From Zopfochytrium polystomum (taxonomy: Eukaryota > Chytridiomycota > Chytridiomycetes > Chytridiales > Chytridiaceae): a stretch of 64,000 nt of DNA. Positions 43,576 through 54,532 of the stretch are shown here, piece after piece; the first letter of the stretch is position 1, and the number at the start of each line of letters is the position of its first letter. Both the position numbers and the translations under genes were made by a program. The stretch is from NCBI GenBank assembly GCA_025765615.1, contig JAIVFJ010000008.1, forward strand, positions 496,001 to 560,000, given 5' to 3'. The notes below the pieces were generated by a model. The model ran no database searches. It saw only the letters and a program-made list of their open reading frames with translations, and was not told the DNA's origin.

Positions 43576-45528
43576 TCATTTACAAGCCTCTTCCAGCATT
43601 TTGCCCACCTCAAACAGGAGTTGGTCATCACCATACTGTGCCATCAACTGAATGCCCACTGGTAATGCTGCATCTATCCAATTCTCCGAGCCACCGCAAG
43701 GAAGCACGATGGCCGGAATCCCAGCTAGGCTTGCTGGCACCGTCATCACATCGTTCGCATACTCAGTAGCTTTCTGTCCGCCGCTTGGTACTGCTCCCGA
43801 ATCGCCACCTGTGGAGTCCACGAGAGGAGCAGGGCCTAGTGCTGCGGGCGTCAGTAGTACATCCACACCTGAGGATGTGTTCGAGAACGGAATGGCCGAT
43901 TCGTGGGCGAAATTCCGGGCCGCGAAGACTGCGTCGAAGTCTTGCTGCACGATGCGACGGAGAGATTGAGCTTGTTCGTAGTAGGACTTGTAGGAGCTTG
44001 TTGTTGGCAACATCGCAGAAATAGAACCAAACGCTCAAAAAAAAAAAAAAAAAAAAAGGAAGGAAAGAAAGAAAGGCGTGAACTGAGAGGGATGCCACTT
44101 ACCCAGCCGACAATATGTAGGTTCCAAGGAGTATCCTTCGCTGCACCTCTTTTCCAAAACCTCGAGTCCTCGCCTCGGAAAACAGGTTACTTTCCTTCTC
44201 TCCGTTCGCATCGTCCGTTTCATCAACGATCGCACCAAACCTTACGCCGTCGAATCTTGCAAGATTGGACGACGCCTCCGCCGGCGCCAACACGTAGTAA
44301 GCCGGAAGGGCAAGCGGAAGGTGGGGCAAGGTAACCGGAACGATGGAGACTGCTGAGCCTAATCGCTGCTCGATTCTCGTGACGGCACGGCTCCACGCGT
44401 TCAAAGTTGAAGGAGGGAGTGATGGGAGAAGAAACTCACGGGGAACGCCTATTCGAAGTGGTCTCTTGCTCATCCGCTCGCGTAGCGGTTCGTAATGGAA
44501 CTGGGAAAAGTCCACAGAGGTTGCGTCTTTTGGATCATGGCGGGAGATGACCTCTGCGTATGTGAAAATGGCGGTGGCATTTTCTAGGTGTCAGCCGGTG
44601 AACACGAAACGTTTGTGCGCAGTACCAAATACCCGCGAAGCTAAGGTCACGTCATGCGAAAGGATGCCGACTGTGTCGAGCGACGAAGCGTACGCAACGA
44701 GACCCCAGCGCGAGAATCTACCGTAAGACGGCTTGAACCCCACGACACCGCAGTAAGACGCGGGGAGCCGCACCGAGCCTCCTGTGTCCGAACCGAGGGC
44801 ACTAAATCGGGGATTGGGTTGAGCCAAGCGCAAGGCGCGTGAGTGGGGGTGTTTCTGTTAGGCCCTAATTGGATGTAAAGTCAAACCGTCAATTACATGT
44901 CGACGATGCCGGACGCTACGGCGGCGGCGCTTCCGCTGGAGCTGCCTCCCGCGACTCTATCAAGCGACAGGGGGTTTCGCACGGGTCCGTAGACACTGTG
45001 AATTCCGTACGAGCCCATTCCGAATTCATCCATGTTGGTTTTACCCACAACAATGCATCCAGCCGCCTCGAGTTGCTCGACACAGGTGGCATTAAACGGT
45101 GACGGGCACCCTTTTGGACATTCAAAACAGCGTGTTGAGGCCCTTTCATTTTAACCAACTGCACGCAAGGAAAACTTGAAATTACCTTTGAGGAATGACG
45201 ACGCACAGCCCGTCGGCTGCGTTTTGGTGCAAATGTTGTCCTTGACGGCAATGGGCACTCCGTCCAGCGGTCCAAGGGTCGTGCCTTCCCTGCGAGCGCC
45301 GGTCAGTGCGATAGAAGGAAGAGGATGCATAGAGGGGGGAGGTTCTGGGGGCGGTCGTAGCGTGTGTTTGTGTTACCTGCGGCGGACGTTGGCGCGCCGC
45401 GCGTGGTCCAGGAGCGCCGCGGCGTCACGAACGTGGCTGAAGGCGTTGAGGGCAGGGTTGGCCGCGCCGATCGCTCTGATGCAGCTGGTGACAAGGCGCT
45501 CGGAGTCCGCCAACCCCTTTGCTGTCAT
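43576..45528 (-). CDS. HER2: Glutamyl-tRNA(Gln) amidotransferase subunit A, mitochondrial
   Basis: The amidase subunit of the GatCAB/GatFAB complex that converts Glu-tRNA(Gln) to Gln-tRNA(Gln) in mitochondria. The model is complement(43576-43996, 44103-44583, 44626-44801, 44897-45110, 45186-45289, 45377-45528), 515 codons, six exons. The amidase Lys-cisSer-Ser triad is visible: [24 protein letters not shown] and [14 protein letters not shown]. Also seen: [27 protein letters not shown] and [20 protein letters not shown]. The start at 45528 ([12 protein letters not shown]) gives no strong presequence; an upstream in-frame extension is very Lys-rich (KPKRKKKKRKN), so the true N-terminus is unsure. 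Confidence 0.94.
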
Positions 45529-46084
45529 TTCCGCTCGCGGACGTGTTTCTAGTGTATTTTTTCTTTTTTTTTTTTTTCTTTTTGGTTTTATTTTAACATT
45601 GTATTTATTTAGGGCATTACTCGCAAGCGTGAAGCCATCCTGTCCTGGTTGCGCACGTTTTCGATGGCTGGTGCATATTAATACATTTATGTAAGCCATC
45701 GCAATGATAAAATTATATCCGCCGCTCCGTACCCGCCCGCGTGCACTCACGAGGCCAAATTTTTTCCCAGCCTCCCAGTAGCAAACCTCGACGAGGTCTG
45801 GTTCTTTCTAATCTGCTGCTGGATCGTCAGCCGTTCCTCGGTTCTGATGGAGCCGGGCCATTCTTTCTTCTTTCTATTAATACATACTGTATACACGTGT
45901 CTTGTTTCTTCCTTCTTTGTGTGTGTGCGCCACGCGAACTGGAGTCGAGAGCGTGGGAACATACAATAAGTGCCCAGCGTTATCCATTCGCCTGCTTCTG
46001 TCCGAGATTTGATGAGTAAAGAAGATGATAAAAAAAAAATAAATAAATAAAAATCACAAGCAAAAAGAAATTCCGCCGACGACT
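45529..46084. promoter_or_regulatory. Divergent intergenic region between GatA and HIS1
   Basis: These 556 bp lie between two divergent start codons and must hold both promoters. T/C-rich runs are present (45560-45581), and an A-rich stretch lies just before HIS1 (46028-46072). I did not find a TGACTC general-control site by eye. Confidence 0.4.
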
Positions 46085-47128
46085 ATGCAAGCCGAGGACC
46101 TCGTCGATCGCCTCCTGTTCGGCATCCCCAAAAAGGGCCGGCTGCACGACCAGGTCATGACGCTGCTGCAGGGCGCCGACATCCAGTTCCACCGCAAGAA
46201 CCGCCTCGACATTGCGTTGTCCACCAACCACCCCATAGCCCTCGTGTTCCTGCCCGCAGCCGACATTGCCCAGTTCGTCGCAAACGGCAACGTCGACCTC
46301 GGCATCACCGGCCAGGACATGATCGCAGAGGCCGGCGTCGACGTCGAGGTCCTGCTGCCGCTCGGCTTTGGCAAGTGCCGCCTCAGCATCCAGGCCCCGC
46401 TGTCCTCGTCCGACTCGATCAAGGCCGCAGAGGACGTTGTCGGCAAGCGCGTCGCAACCAGCTTTGAGCTGCTGACGACACGCTTTTTCAGGCAGCTCGA
46501 GAGCGACCTCAAGGCGCGCGGCGTCGACGTTCCAACCCCGACGCAGATCCAGTACGTCTCCGGGTCCGTCGAGGCTGCCTGCTCCCTCGGGCTTGCCGAT
46601 GCCATTGGTGAGCTTCTTTTTTTTCCTCGCCTTGTCCACTGGCATCGGACCCGGGATTGACTGACATCCCCCCTTCCTCCAGTCGATCTTGTCGAGTCCG
46701 GCGAAACGATGCACGCCGCAAAACTGCACGCCATCCACACAATCCTGACCACAGAAGCCGTTCTCCTCTGCAACCCTCTAAAGCACCGCGCCAACCCGCT
46801 GATTGAAAAGGTCCGCCGCCGCATCGAGGGCGTGATTGTCGCACAGCGATACGTGCTGTGCAACTACAACATTGAGCGCGACCAGCTGCCGGCTGCCTTC
46901 CGCATCACCCCTGGCAAAAAGGCGCCGACCGTGTCGCCCCTGCAGCACGACGGCTGGGCCGCCGTCTCGGCCATGGTGCTCAGGTCACAGGTCGTCGACG
47001 TCATGGACCAGCTGGAAGAGATTGGCGCCCAGGACATTCTCGTCATGGAAATCAAGAACGCTAGGATGGGGCAGAACGCAGCGTACTACACCGAAACGTC
47101 GCCAAAGTCGTCCCCGAAGCGGCTTTGA
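46085..47128 (+). CDS. HIS1: ATP phosphoribosyltransferase (first step of histidine synthesis)
   Basis: Catalyses ATP + PRPP to phosphoribosyl-ATP, the committed and His-inhibited step. The model is join(46085-46607, 46683-47128), 322 codons, matching the long HisG form with a C-terminal regulatory domain. Seen: LLFGIPKKGRLHDQVM, LVFLPAADIAQFV, VDLGITGQDMIAEAG, RVATSFELLTTRFF, PRPP-loop-like DLVESGETMHAAKL, and the C-terminal ACT-like part (GWAAVSAMVLRSQVVDVMDQ LEEIGAQDILVMEI). The single intron is GT-AG with phase 1. Third positions are strongly C/G-biased compared with neighbouring genes. Confidence 0.96.
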
Positions 47129-47516
47129 GGCCGCGTCTCTTCTTCGTTACATTTTTTTCTCCTTCTCTCTTCATCTTCTGGGAACGCCGCTTTCGCTCGC
47201 TGTAAAATTGTAAGGCCTTTTGTAAGCCCCGGACAACCACTTCGACGTTGGTCTGAAGCCCACCGCGGCTTGTTTTTCTCTACACAAGACCGCACTTGAT
47301 TTACTTTCATTGTGTTTGGATGCGTCACTTGCAGGTCCCAAAAAGAACAATCGATGGTGAATCATCTTTCGTAACACAATGAGAAAAGACAGTAGACTGT
47401 TGAAATTTGGCCTTGAGGTGCGGTGTGATCGAGGTCGCGCAGGAGGGCCTGACAAGTCAGGTCTGTGATCTACTTTTTCTTCTCTCAATTATCACACGTG
47501 TGGGCATATTCCAACA
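47129..47516. other. HIS1 3' flank, possible remnant LTR end
   Basis: No gene. At 47511-47530 the sequence CCAACACTCCCCCTTGCAC looks like an LTR terminus (minus TGTTGG) next to a polypurine tract (minus GCAAGGGGGAG), suggesting the 3' end of the decayed Copia to the right. I could not define the LTR's other end or a duplicate copy. Confidence 0.4.
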
Positions 47517-47789
47517 CTCCCCCTTGCACAGGTGCCCTTCCTAGACTTCAAACAAAATCCTCCAGAGGTAAGAAACTGGGGAAGAGTGCTTGAAGCCCCT
47601 GCTCAGATGAAAAACCCAAATCAATTGGCTGATCTGGGAAAACCGTGGCAGGGAAAGGAAGTGAAAATATCTGGGAAAATGCTGCTGAGGAGTGAACTTC
47701 AAAAGGGTGGGAATGAAAATACATGAAGAGCCGAATAAGGCAAAAGGTAAAGAAAAGTTTGTCCACTGCCCTCCCCGTCCCTTTTGGGC

Positions 47790-49558
47790 CTAACCTGCTG
47801 ATTTCCCTTTGCGCGCCAGCTGTGCCTTCCATGCAACAGCATGGTCCAAGTTCTTCTGTTCCTTCTTCTTGATACTCTTTTGTCGAATATGTTCCTCACG
47901 TTGTTTTGATCTTGTCTCAAGGATTTTCTTGTGACGTTGCAGGTATCGTCTTGGATTCTCAGTTGAGTCAACCAGTCCAAGTAGAGTCTGGCCCTTGTAA
48001 ACCATGTCACGTCCACGTAGCTTGGTGAGGAGGTCTGCAAGCTGGTCCATCGAGTAGACATACTCAACTTGCACAAGTCCTTCCTCAACAAGTGACTGAA
48101 TGTGGTACTGAAGGTGGATGTGCTTGGAACGATCAGTGTGAAGGTCGTTAACTGTCATGTGGATTGATGGTGTGTTGTATTCTTAGGGAATGATTGGTAG
48201 CTTGAGGGGATGCCGAATTGATAAGTGGAGGTTGTTGATGGCCTCAAGTTCCCGACCAAGCTCACTGAGTGCAATGTACTCTGCTGCTGTGGATTAAGTT
48301 GGGACAGTTGCTGATCTTGTTGACTTCCATGCTCCCCCTGCTAATAGCACCAGGTATGCTATCTGTGAGCGAGAGTCGTGGCGGGAGTTGTACGATGCAT
48401 CAGCATAGCCAACAATTTGGTTGTTCCTGTCTGCGCTGTAGCGAAGTCCAACTGTGGAGGTGGCCTTGACATACCACACAACGTCGAGTAGCTCATGCCA
48501 GTGCTGCATGCATGGGTCTTGAGCAAAGGAACCAAGCAAGCTGACACTGAGTGCCAGGTCTAGTCTTGTTGACGTTGCAGCGTAGTTGAGGCTGCCAATC
48601 ACATGGAGGTACTCAGTGCTGTCGACACTCTCCTCACTTGGGTTGGTGGAGTGCCAGTTGCGAGGGGTGAGCTTGGTTGTTACCTTGAGTGGTGCGTTGC
48701 GAGATGTCACAGGTCCATCCTTAGCCTCAAAGCACGAGAGGAAGTTCCAGAGGAGTTAGTCTGATGGAGAATTGTTAAGTTTGAACCATGAATGACTTCC
48801 ATTGAGAATGTAGCGAGTTTTCCCAGCTCTTGAAGCTTGAACTCCATCTTGAGGTCTGCAACAGCCTCCTTGATGGCAGCAGTGTGACCAAAGAGTGGAA
48901 GGTCGTTGGCGTACGCTAGAATGAAGCAGAGCCTGCTCTTGGTCCAGCGCCAGAAAAGGCAGGGTTTGCCTGGCTCTGAGAAAAGCCTTTTGACCGAAGG
49001 TGGAGGGATAGATGCTGATACCAAGTCTGTCCTGATTGCCTCAGCCTGTAGAGACCCTTCAGTAGTAGCCATACTAGTCCAGGGGAAATCTATATGCCAG
49101 GTGGTGGTGCCATGTAGATCGGTATGTCTAGGATCCATACCGGTAGGCTGAGGAGGTGTCAATCATCTCCATGTCCCAGCCGTACAGGGTGCTGAGGGCA
49201 ATCATCCAACGAAGTGTGTTGCCTCTAATAACTGGTGAGTAGGTGAGGGTGAAGTGGACACCAGGCTAAATCCACGAGCAACAAGTTGAGCACAGAACTG
49301 CTCAATAGTGCCATCAGGTTTGAACTTAAGCTTGTAGACCCACTTGCAGCTGACAATGTTGGTGTCAGGCGGAGCTGGTGACTCCACAAAGACTCCCATC
49401 TTGTGAAGCATGTCCAGCTCATACTCTTCGGCCTCCTTCCACTGCTCTGCATGAGGCGATGCCATGGCCTCCTTGTGTGTCAGTGGATCCTTGTATGTGT
49501 CTGGGGATACTGATTGAGTTGGAGTTGATGTTGAAGGTGTAAAGGAGTCTGTCTTCAT
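47790..49558 (-). pseudogene. Third Copia: reverse transcriptase and RNase H remnants
   Basis: RT pieces: MHKMGVFVESPAPPDTNIVS, CKWVYKLKFKPDGTIEQF, then RLCFILAYANDLPLFGHTAA, where the catalytic box is Y-A-N-D instead of Y-V-D-D. RNase H pieces: HVIGSLNYAATSTRLDLALS, YADASYNSRHDSRSQIAYL and the terminal DRSKHIHLQYHIQSLVEEG with DQLADLLTKL. Frame breaks occur near 48160, 48300, 48710 and 49160. The altered catalytic box and breaks exclude activity. Confidence 0.8.
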
Positions 49559-51467
49559 CGTCAGAGTCAGACTCGTAGCCTGGCTGGATATTGTTATCGT
49601 CTAAGTCCTTGTCATGCTCACACGCAAACAGCACATCTTGCACAACAGGGGCGCTGTCAGCAGGTAGCACGTCACCTGATGCAGTGGGGTCCACTTCACC
49701 ACTGGGCCTGTTAATACCCTTGCAGATAGAGAGAACTCAAGACGTCTGGCAATGCAAGGCCCCCCCAAGCGGGGCCCTCACCATCCCAACCCACCTGCTA
49801 ATGAGCCTCTGCGCTGGACCTGGGCAAATTCTCCAGATTGCTGGGCCCACCGCCCCTTGTGTCACTGGGTGGAAAGGTCTCTGTGGCATTGGCAGTGGCT
49901 GGTGCTGAGGCTTCCTGTGCGTGATAGTGTGGGGCGAAGTGAGGTGACGTTAATGGTTTTGATTTGTTTTTGGTTGTGAAGAGGGAATTTGAAAAGGGAA
50001 TGGTGTAGGAAAGAAAGAATTAGTTTAGTGAAGTTTGGAGTGACTCACCAGGTCAGGTGGAATTGGGTGTTTCCTTGGTCAGCCTGGCTTCCACTTAGGT
50101 GGTGGCTCCCGCCCAGCGGCTGCTACCAGTTTCTTTGTTGTGCTGCGCTTCTGTTTTGGGGGGGGCTCCTGCTCGACATCTGGTGCAGGTGCAGCTGTTG
50201 GTGGTGGAGGCTCCGCTGAGATGCTCACTGATGGTAGCCTGTGAACTCCCAAGAACTGGGGGAATTCATCTTCAAAAAACTCAATGTCACGATAACGCTG
50301 GTTGATGATCCGCTGCTCTTGGAGCTCCCACAGGACAGCAATGGAGCGCAAGGGACTGCCAAGGTAAACAGCAGGACGGCCCTTGGGATCGAGTTTCTTG
50401 CAAAGCTTGGGGCTCACACGGTAGAAACACTTGGAGACAAAGGTGCAAAAGTGGCCAAACATTGGTGGGATGTGGTGGCGGCTTTTGAACAGAGAGGGGA
50501 TGCCATGCTGGATGTTTGGTAGGCAGTTCTTGATTTGCGAAGCTTGACGGTAAGCGTAGCTTCAAAATGTGAGTGGAACGTTAGGTGCGCCAAGTAGAAG
50601 TGACTGGGTCATGTCTGTGACAGTTTGGATGTGGCGTTCTGCGACAGAGTTCATCTGGGCTGTGCGTGAAGGAGACGCCTTGAGCTGAATTCCATGGGAG
50701 TCATAGAAGGACTTGAAGGTCTGATTGAAGCTCTCCTTGCCACGACCAATTGGATGACCTGTACTTTGTGTCCCTCTGTTTTCTCAAGAAAGAGAATCAG
50801 GCGAATTAGAAACAGTAATGCATTGCTCTTGCAAGCAATAGGAATGTCCCAAGAGAAACAACTCGCAAACGACAGTGATTGCATAGTTGTAACCATCAAA
50901 GGAAGTAATGGGGATGGAGTTGACATCAACATTGAGGGTATGGGCAAATGGGAGTTGTTCCTCATCACGCTCTGGGAATGGCTTTTGGCACATCTTGGCA
51001 GCGACGCAAGTTTGGCCCTTTGTGGGGTACGAAGCATCGATGGTCAGTAGGTCTGCTGTCGTCTGGTGGTGGAGCATGTAGCCAAGGCGCTGGAAGCTGA
51101 CATGTCACAGGGCACAATGAACTCTTTCAACTGCAATCCAGAGTCTCTCAGCCTTGCTCACGACAGGTGGTGGCCCATCTGAGCTTGGGTAGTGTTCGCG
51201 GTGGACAAGGGCGATGACGGCAGCAGAGGCATGGCTGAGACAGTGAAGTCTCGAATTCTTGGTGACGAGGAAGTGAAGCCCTAGACGTTTGGTGCAACAA
51301 CCAACAGGAGTTCCATCGCTCCTGTTGAATATGGTGCCAGGTTTATCCACATTGTGAGGACAACAGGCCGTCAAGCCTGTGGCCTCAAATAAATTAAGTG
51401 TATACCCACTTTTTAACTGGTAATTGTGAGGATTACCACCCTGTCTCGACCCGCGTTTTGCTGGCAA
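49559..51467 (-). pseudogene. Third Copia: linker, integrase and pre-integrase remnants
   Basis: The minus strand contains an acidic linker (DNNIQPGYESDSDDEDRLL), an integrase C-terminal stretch (CTFVSKCFYRVSPKLCKKLD, VYLGSPLRSIAVLWELQEQR), core pieces (FAHTLNVDVNSIPITSFDGY) and an upstream pre-integrase region (HFLVTKNSRLHCLSHASAAV). These lie in at least four frames. A short C/G-rich insertion-like stretch (49720-50060) interrupts the linker. Confidence 0.65.
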
Positions 51468-51641
51468 AACGTGACTAGGCTTGGATTCCTACTCTCTTAT
51501 TATTTATTGGGTTTCCATACAGCCGCCGACTGGCTCCATCTGTCTGCCTCTGAGCTCTACTATTATTATTTATTATTACTATTTATTATTGGCGATGTTA
51601 CAGACAGAAAGACTCAGTCGTGAATCTAATTGCTGATACAA

Positions 51642-51715
51642 GGCTCCCTTGCTCAGTGGTTAGAGCACTCCCTTCAATTGGGAAGGTGCCAAGTTTGAGA
51701 CATGCTAGTTGACAG
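51642..51715 (+). repeat. tRNA-derived (SINE-like) unit
   Basis: A D-arm is intact (GCTC AGTGGTTA GAGC), containing a good A-box (TTGCTCAGTGGT). It is followed by an anticodon-arm-like CCC/GGG pair and a degenerate T-arm (AAGTTTGAGAC). The T-arm is too decayed for a functional tRNA. The following 190 bp may be the body of a SINE; only one copy is in the window. Confidence 0.5.
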
Positions 51716-52372
51716 ACTGGGCAGAAATGCAAAGTCCTACTATGCCTGGCCAATGGCCCCTCACTGTTGGAAATGACTTAGGACTGAAACACTTCTGTGG
51801 GAGAAGTGCTAAGCCCAGATGGACAGAGTTAACAAGATGATGGCAGAGCTAACAAGCCCTACCACCTGCTACCATGATGTAATACCTCATAAAAGGGTAT
51901 GAGATCACAGGGTTTTTCTTTATCTTTTCATTGGTGATTTTTACTTATTTTTCCAATTAGTAATTTATCCTGTTTTTCCTGTTTTTCCTGTTTTCTCTTT
52001 TATTTATTCCTTGTTTGTCTCTGTGTGTGTCTTTTCTTTCTTGTGTGGCTGAGAGTGACTGTCTTCTTATCTGCACCAATCATTTCTTGCCAGCCCTCTC
52101 CCTTCTGTTTGCCAAGAAGTGCCCCATGATTCTCTGGGCTGTCTTCCTTGTTTGGCTGGCTCTGCCCCATTTCTTGGTGATTCACTCCTCCCATTCTTTT
52201 CTTTACTATTTTATTTATTATTTTTTTGCTGTTTTGTATGTGTTTTCCCTCCTTTTTCCCTCCTCCCTGGTGATTCCAACCCTTTCCTATTTAAGCAGCT
52301 GCCCCCCATCTTGTTGACTGTGAGAACCTGTGCCTGAAGTTGCCTTGCCTGCCCTTTTCTTCCTGACTGTAT

Positions 52373-52430
52373 GTAGAGCTGGGGGTGGCAGTCCCCTGGT
52401 GTGTGGGTTCAAGCCCCAGTGCACCTCACC
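52373..52430 (+). repeat. Second tRNA-like B-box unit
   Basis: TGTGGGTTCAAGCCCCAG contains a consensus B-box (GGTTCAAGCC) in a 4-bp T-arm. Upstream, GGGGGTGGCAGTCCCC could be an anticodon arm. No proper acceptor stem was found. Confidence 0.4.
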
Positions 52431-53215
52431 AATTCTGCATGCTGTTTAGGTTGGACTGGGTAGGAGCCACTTGGTGATGGAAGGATGGAGGGTAAATCTG
52501 TGGTGGTGCTCTAGGTTCCTGTCAATACATCTAGTCAAATCCAGGTCTCTCAAGGGGATATGAATGAGCTGTCTGGTCAGGTACTGCTGCAGGAATGGTC
52601 TCTCAGGTATGCCCCCTCCTCCCTGGTTGTTGGCTCCTGTGGCCTCTGGTGGGCCTGGTCTTCACTGGGTTCAGACCCTCTTTCTCTCAGATTAATGCCT
52701 GTGATGTCATGGTGCCACATTTGGGTGAGGGAGTGGGTGTTAACCTTCCTTGCTTCTAAGATAGGGAATTCCTCTGGCTTGGTGAAGCAGATGTCTGTCC
52801 TAGTAGGATGAAGTAAGAAGAGTCCCACTGTCTCCCACCACTGTGTGCCCCCTCCTTGGATTGAGTTGGAACTTCTCCTTGGAGTGAGACAAGTTGTGTC
52901 TGGTTCTGTTAAGTGGAAAACAGTTCTGATTTAATTCAACAGACACCTCTGCACACTAACTGTTCCTTGTGCTTGCCCTCTGTGTCCAACCCCCTCCAAC
53001 TTAGGGCTTGTCTTTGACAGAGAGGGAGCCTTGCTCCATGGTGGTGGCTCCAACAGACTGGGGTCTGGCCACTTTCCTCCCCACTCTCTTGTCTTCTTCA
53101 GTTGGATTGGAGTGCTGCACTTAGTGCCGCTCCCTGGTGCTTGCTGCATCTTGCGCCTCCAGCATTGTTACAGGATTTCCCAGTCCCCTTTGGCTTTGGC
53201 TTTTGCCTCCCATTG

Positions 53216-53568
53216 TGTTATGAATCACCCTCTGGAAACCTCTGGAACCTTCTAGAACATTCCTTCATGGAACCTTCTGGAACCTTCTGGAACCTTCTAG
53301 AACATTCCTTCATGGAAGCTTGTGGAACCTTCTGGAACCTTCTTTGCTTTCCTGACTTGTCTTGTTGTCATTGGTATCATTGGTATCATTGTATTACTAA
53401 TTGCTCTTTCTGGAACTTTCTTGGAGTCTTGACAAGGAACACTCTCAAAAGGTATAAAAGGGGGATGGGGGACCTGTCCCATCCCTCAAGTGAATTATTG
53501 TTTCCAATACAATCATCACTCCTCTCAGTTCCTTGTCTGCCTTGCCCTGTCCTGCCCTGTTCCTGACA
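53216..53568 (+). repeat. Gypsy 5' LTR (353 bp) with heat-shock-element array
   Basis: Termini are TG...CA. Positions about 53233-53345 contain three arrays of alternating GAA/TTC units, each 2 bp apart (4, 8 and 4 units). Every array meets the nGAAnnTTCn heat-shock-element rule. A TATAAAAG box lies at 53453-53460, and the predicted transcript start is around 53486. Confidence 0.93.
53233..53345. promoter_or_regulatory. Heat-shock-element-like array (HSF sites)
   Basis: Contiguous inverted 5-bp units such as GAAccTTCtaGAAcaTTC and the 8-unit run that follows are visible directly. The same array recurs in the 3' LTR (about 58185-58297). HSF trimers bind three or more such units. Binding here is inferred. 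Confidence 0.7.
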
Positions 53569-53581
53569 TCATAATTCACTT
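53488..53581 (+). other. Self-priming pair: 5' transcript segment and PBS
   Basis: AAGTGAATTAT (53488-53498) is the perfect reverse complement of ATAATTCACTT (53571-53581), the position of the primer-binding site two bases after the LTR. The first segment begins 35 bp downstream of the TATA box start, where the transcript should begin. This matches the Tf1 mechanism, in which the first 11 bases of the mRNA prime reverse transcription. Confidence 0.65.
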
Positions 53582-53608
53582 CACCCTCTCCCACTACTCT
53601 CTGCCATC

Positions 53609-54532
53609 ATGTCTGACCCAAACAACACCTTCCCTGATGCAACTGCCTTCCAAGCCTTGATGGACCAATTACAAGCCCTTTCAAGACAGACACACCAACT
53701 TCAAGAACAAGTCCTTCACCAGCAGCACCAGCTTCAACAACAACTTCACCAACAAGAACATCAAGCTCTTCCCCTGCCTCAAGCCAACCAAGCAAGAGAG
53801 CCCAAGGTTCCCAGCCCTGACAAGTTCACTGGGCTGGCCAAAGACCTTAGGAACTTCATGGCCACTGTGGAGAATGTCATCCTTCTCCAACCTTCAAGAT
53901 TTCCCAGTGAGCAAGTCAAGGTTCTTTTCACAAGCACCCTCCTGTCTGGTCAAGCTCAATCATGGTACAGATCTCTCCCAAGCACACCCACCACCCTGCA
54001 AGAGCTCTGGGAGGGGCTGGAAGCTACCTTTGGTGACCCCTACGCATCTTGGACAGCAAGATCCAAGCTCAAGCATATCAAGCAAGGAAAGCAATCTTGT
54101 GTGGCCTACACCAACCAATTCAAGCAACTAGCCAGAGACTCTGGATACAATGATGCAGCTCTGATGGAGCTGTACCATGATGGTCTCCATGAGTCTATCC
54201 AAGACATGCTCTCCCAGTCTCTGCACATCCCTGAGACCTTGGAAGAGTACATTCTCCTTGCCATCAAGATTGACAACAGACTCTACTCCAAGAGGCTGAA
54301 GCAAAGACAAGTAGGAACTACATCAAGACCTACCCCAGTTCCTCAAGCTCTTACAGTTCCTGAACCCATGCAAGTGGATGCAGTTGAGACACTTCCTAAG
54401 GGTCCTCTGAGCCAAGAGGAGAAAACAAGGAGGGCCCAGCAGGGACTGTGTTTTTACTGTGGCTCCAAGGAGCATGCTGTCAAGGACTGCCCAAGGAAGA
54501 AGCACCCAAACTCCCAGGTCCAGGCTCACTGA
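53609..54532 (+). CDS. Gypsy gag (capsid and nucleocapsid)
   Basis: 307 codons. A Gln-rich coiled-coil-like N-terminus (repeated HQLQQQLHQQ) precedes the retrotransposon gag domain (FTGLAKDLRNFMATVENVIL, LLSGQAQSWYRSLPS, LWEGLEATFGDPYASW, YTNQFKQLARDSGYNDAAL, YHDGLHESIQDML). A CCHC knuckle CFYCGSKEHAVKDC is near the C-terminus. The ATG lies only 40 nt after the LTR. It overlaps the pol frame, which is -1 relative to gag, so pol is presumably made by -1 frameshifting between 54364 and 54532. I saw no textbook slippery heptamer. Confidence 0.93.
   Translation: MSDPNNTFPDATAFQALMDQLQALSRQTHQLQEQVLHQQHQLQQQLHQQEHQALPLPQANQAREPKVPSPDKFTGLAKDLRNFMATVENVILLQPSRFPSEQVKVLFTSTLLSGQAQSWYRSLPSTPTTLQELWEGLEATFGDPYASWTARSKLKHIKQGKQSCVAYTNQFKQLARDSGYNDAALMELYHDGLHESIQDMLSQSLHIPETLEEYILLAIKIDNRLYSKRLKQRQVGTTSRPTPVPQALTVPEPMQVDAVETLPKGPLSQEEKTRRAQQGLCFYCGSKEHAVKDCPRKKHPNSQVQAH

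Larger units (their letters stand above)
51398..53215. other. Non-coding foreign DNA left of the Gypsy element
   Basis: With 58521-58809 this forms about 2.1 kb inserted in the third Copia. It holds a tRNA-like unit (51642-51715), T-rich tracts (51910-52010, 52190-52260), and a second B-box-like unit (52373-52430). The right end, CTCACAACA at 58801-58809, resembles an LTR terminus read from the minus strand. No matching target duplication was seen. No protein is supported. Confidence 0.45.

Noticed and set aside
51990..52340. Hydrophobic open frames as a membrane protein
   Set aside because: They come from T-rich tracts in both forward frames and lack conserved features; the region is repeat DNA.
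54441..54470. Classical -1 slippery heptamer at CTGTGTTTTTACTG
   Set aside because: The T-run is not in the right phase relative to the gag codons (TGT TTT TAC) for the X XXY YYZ rule, so I do not call a defined frameshift site.
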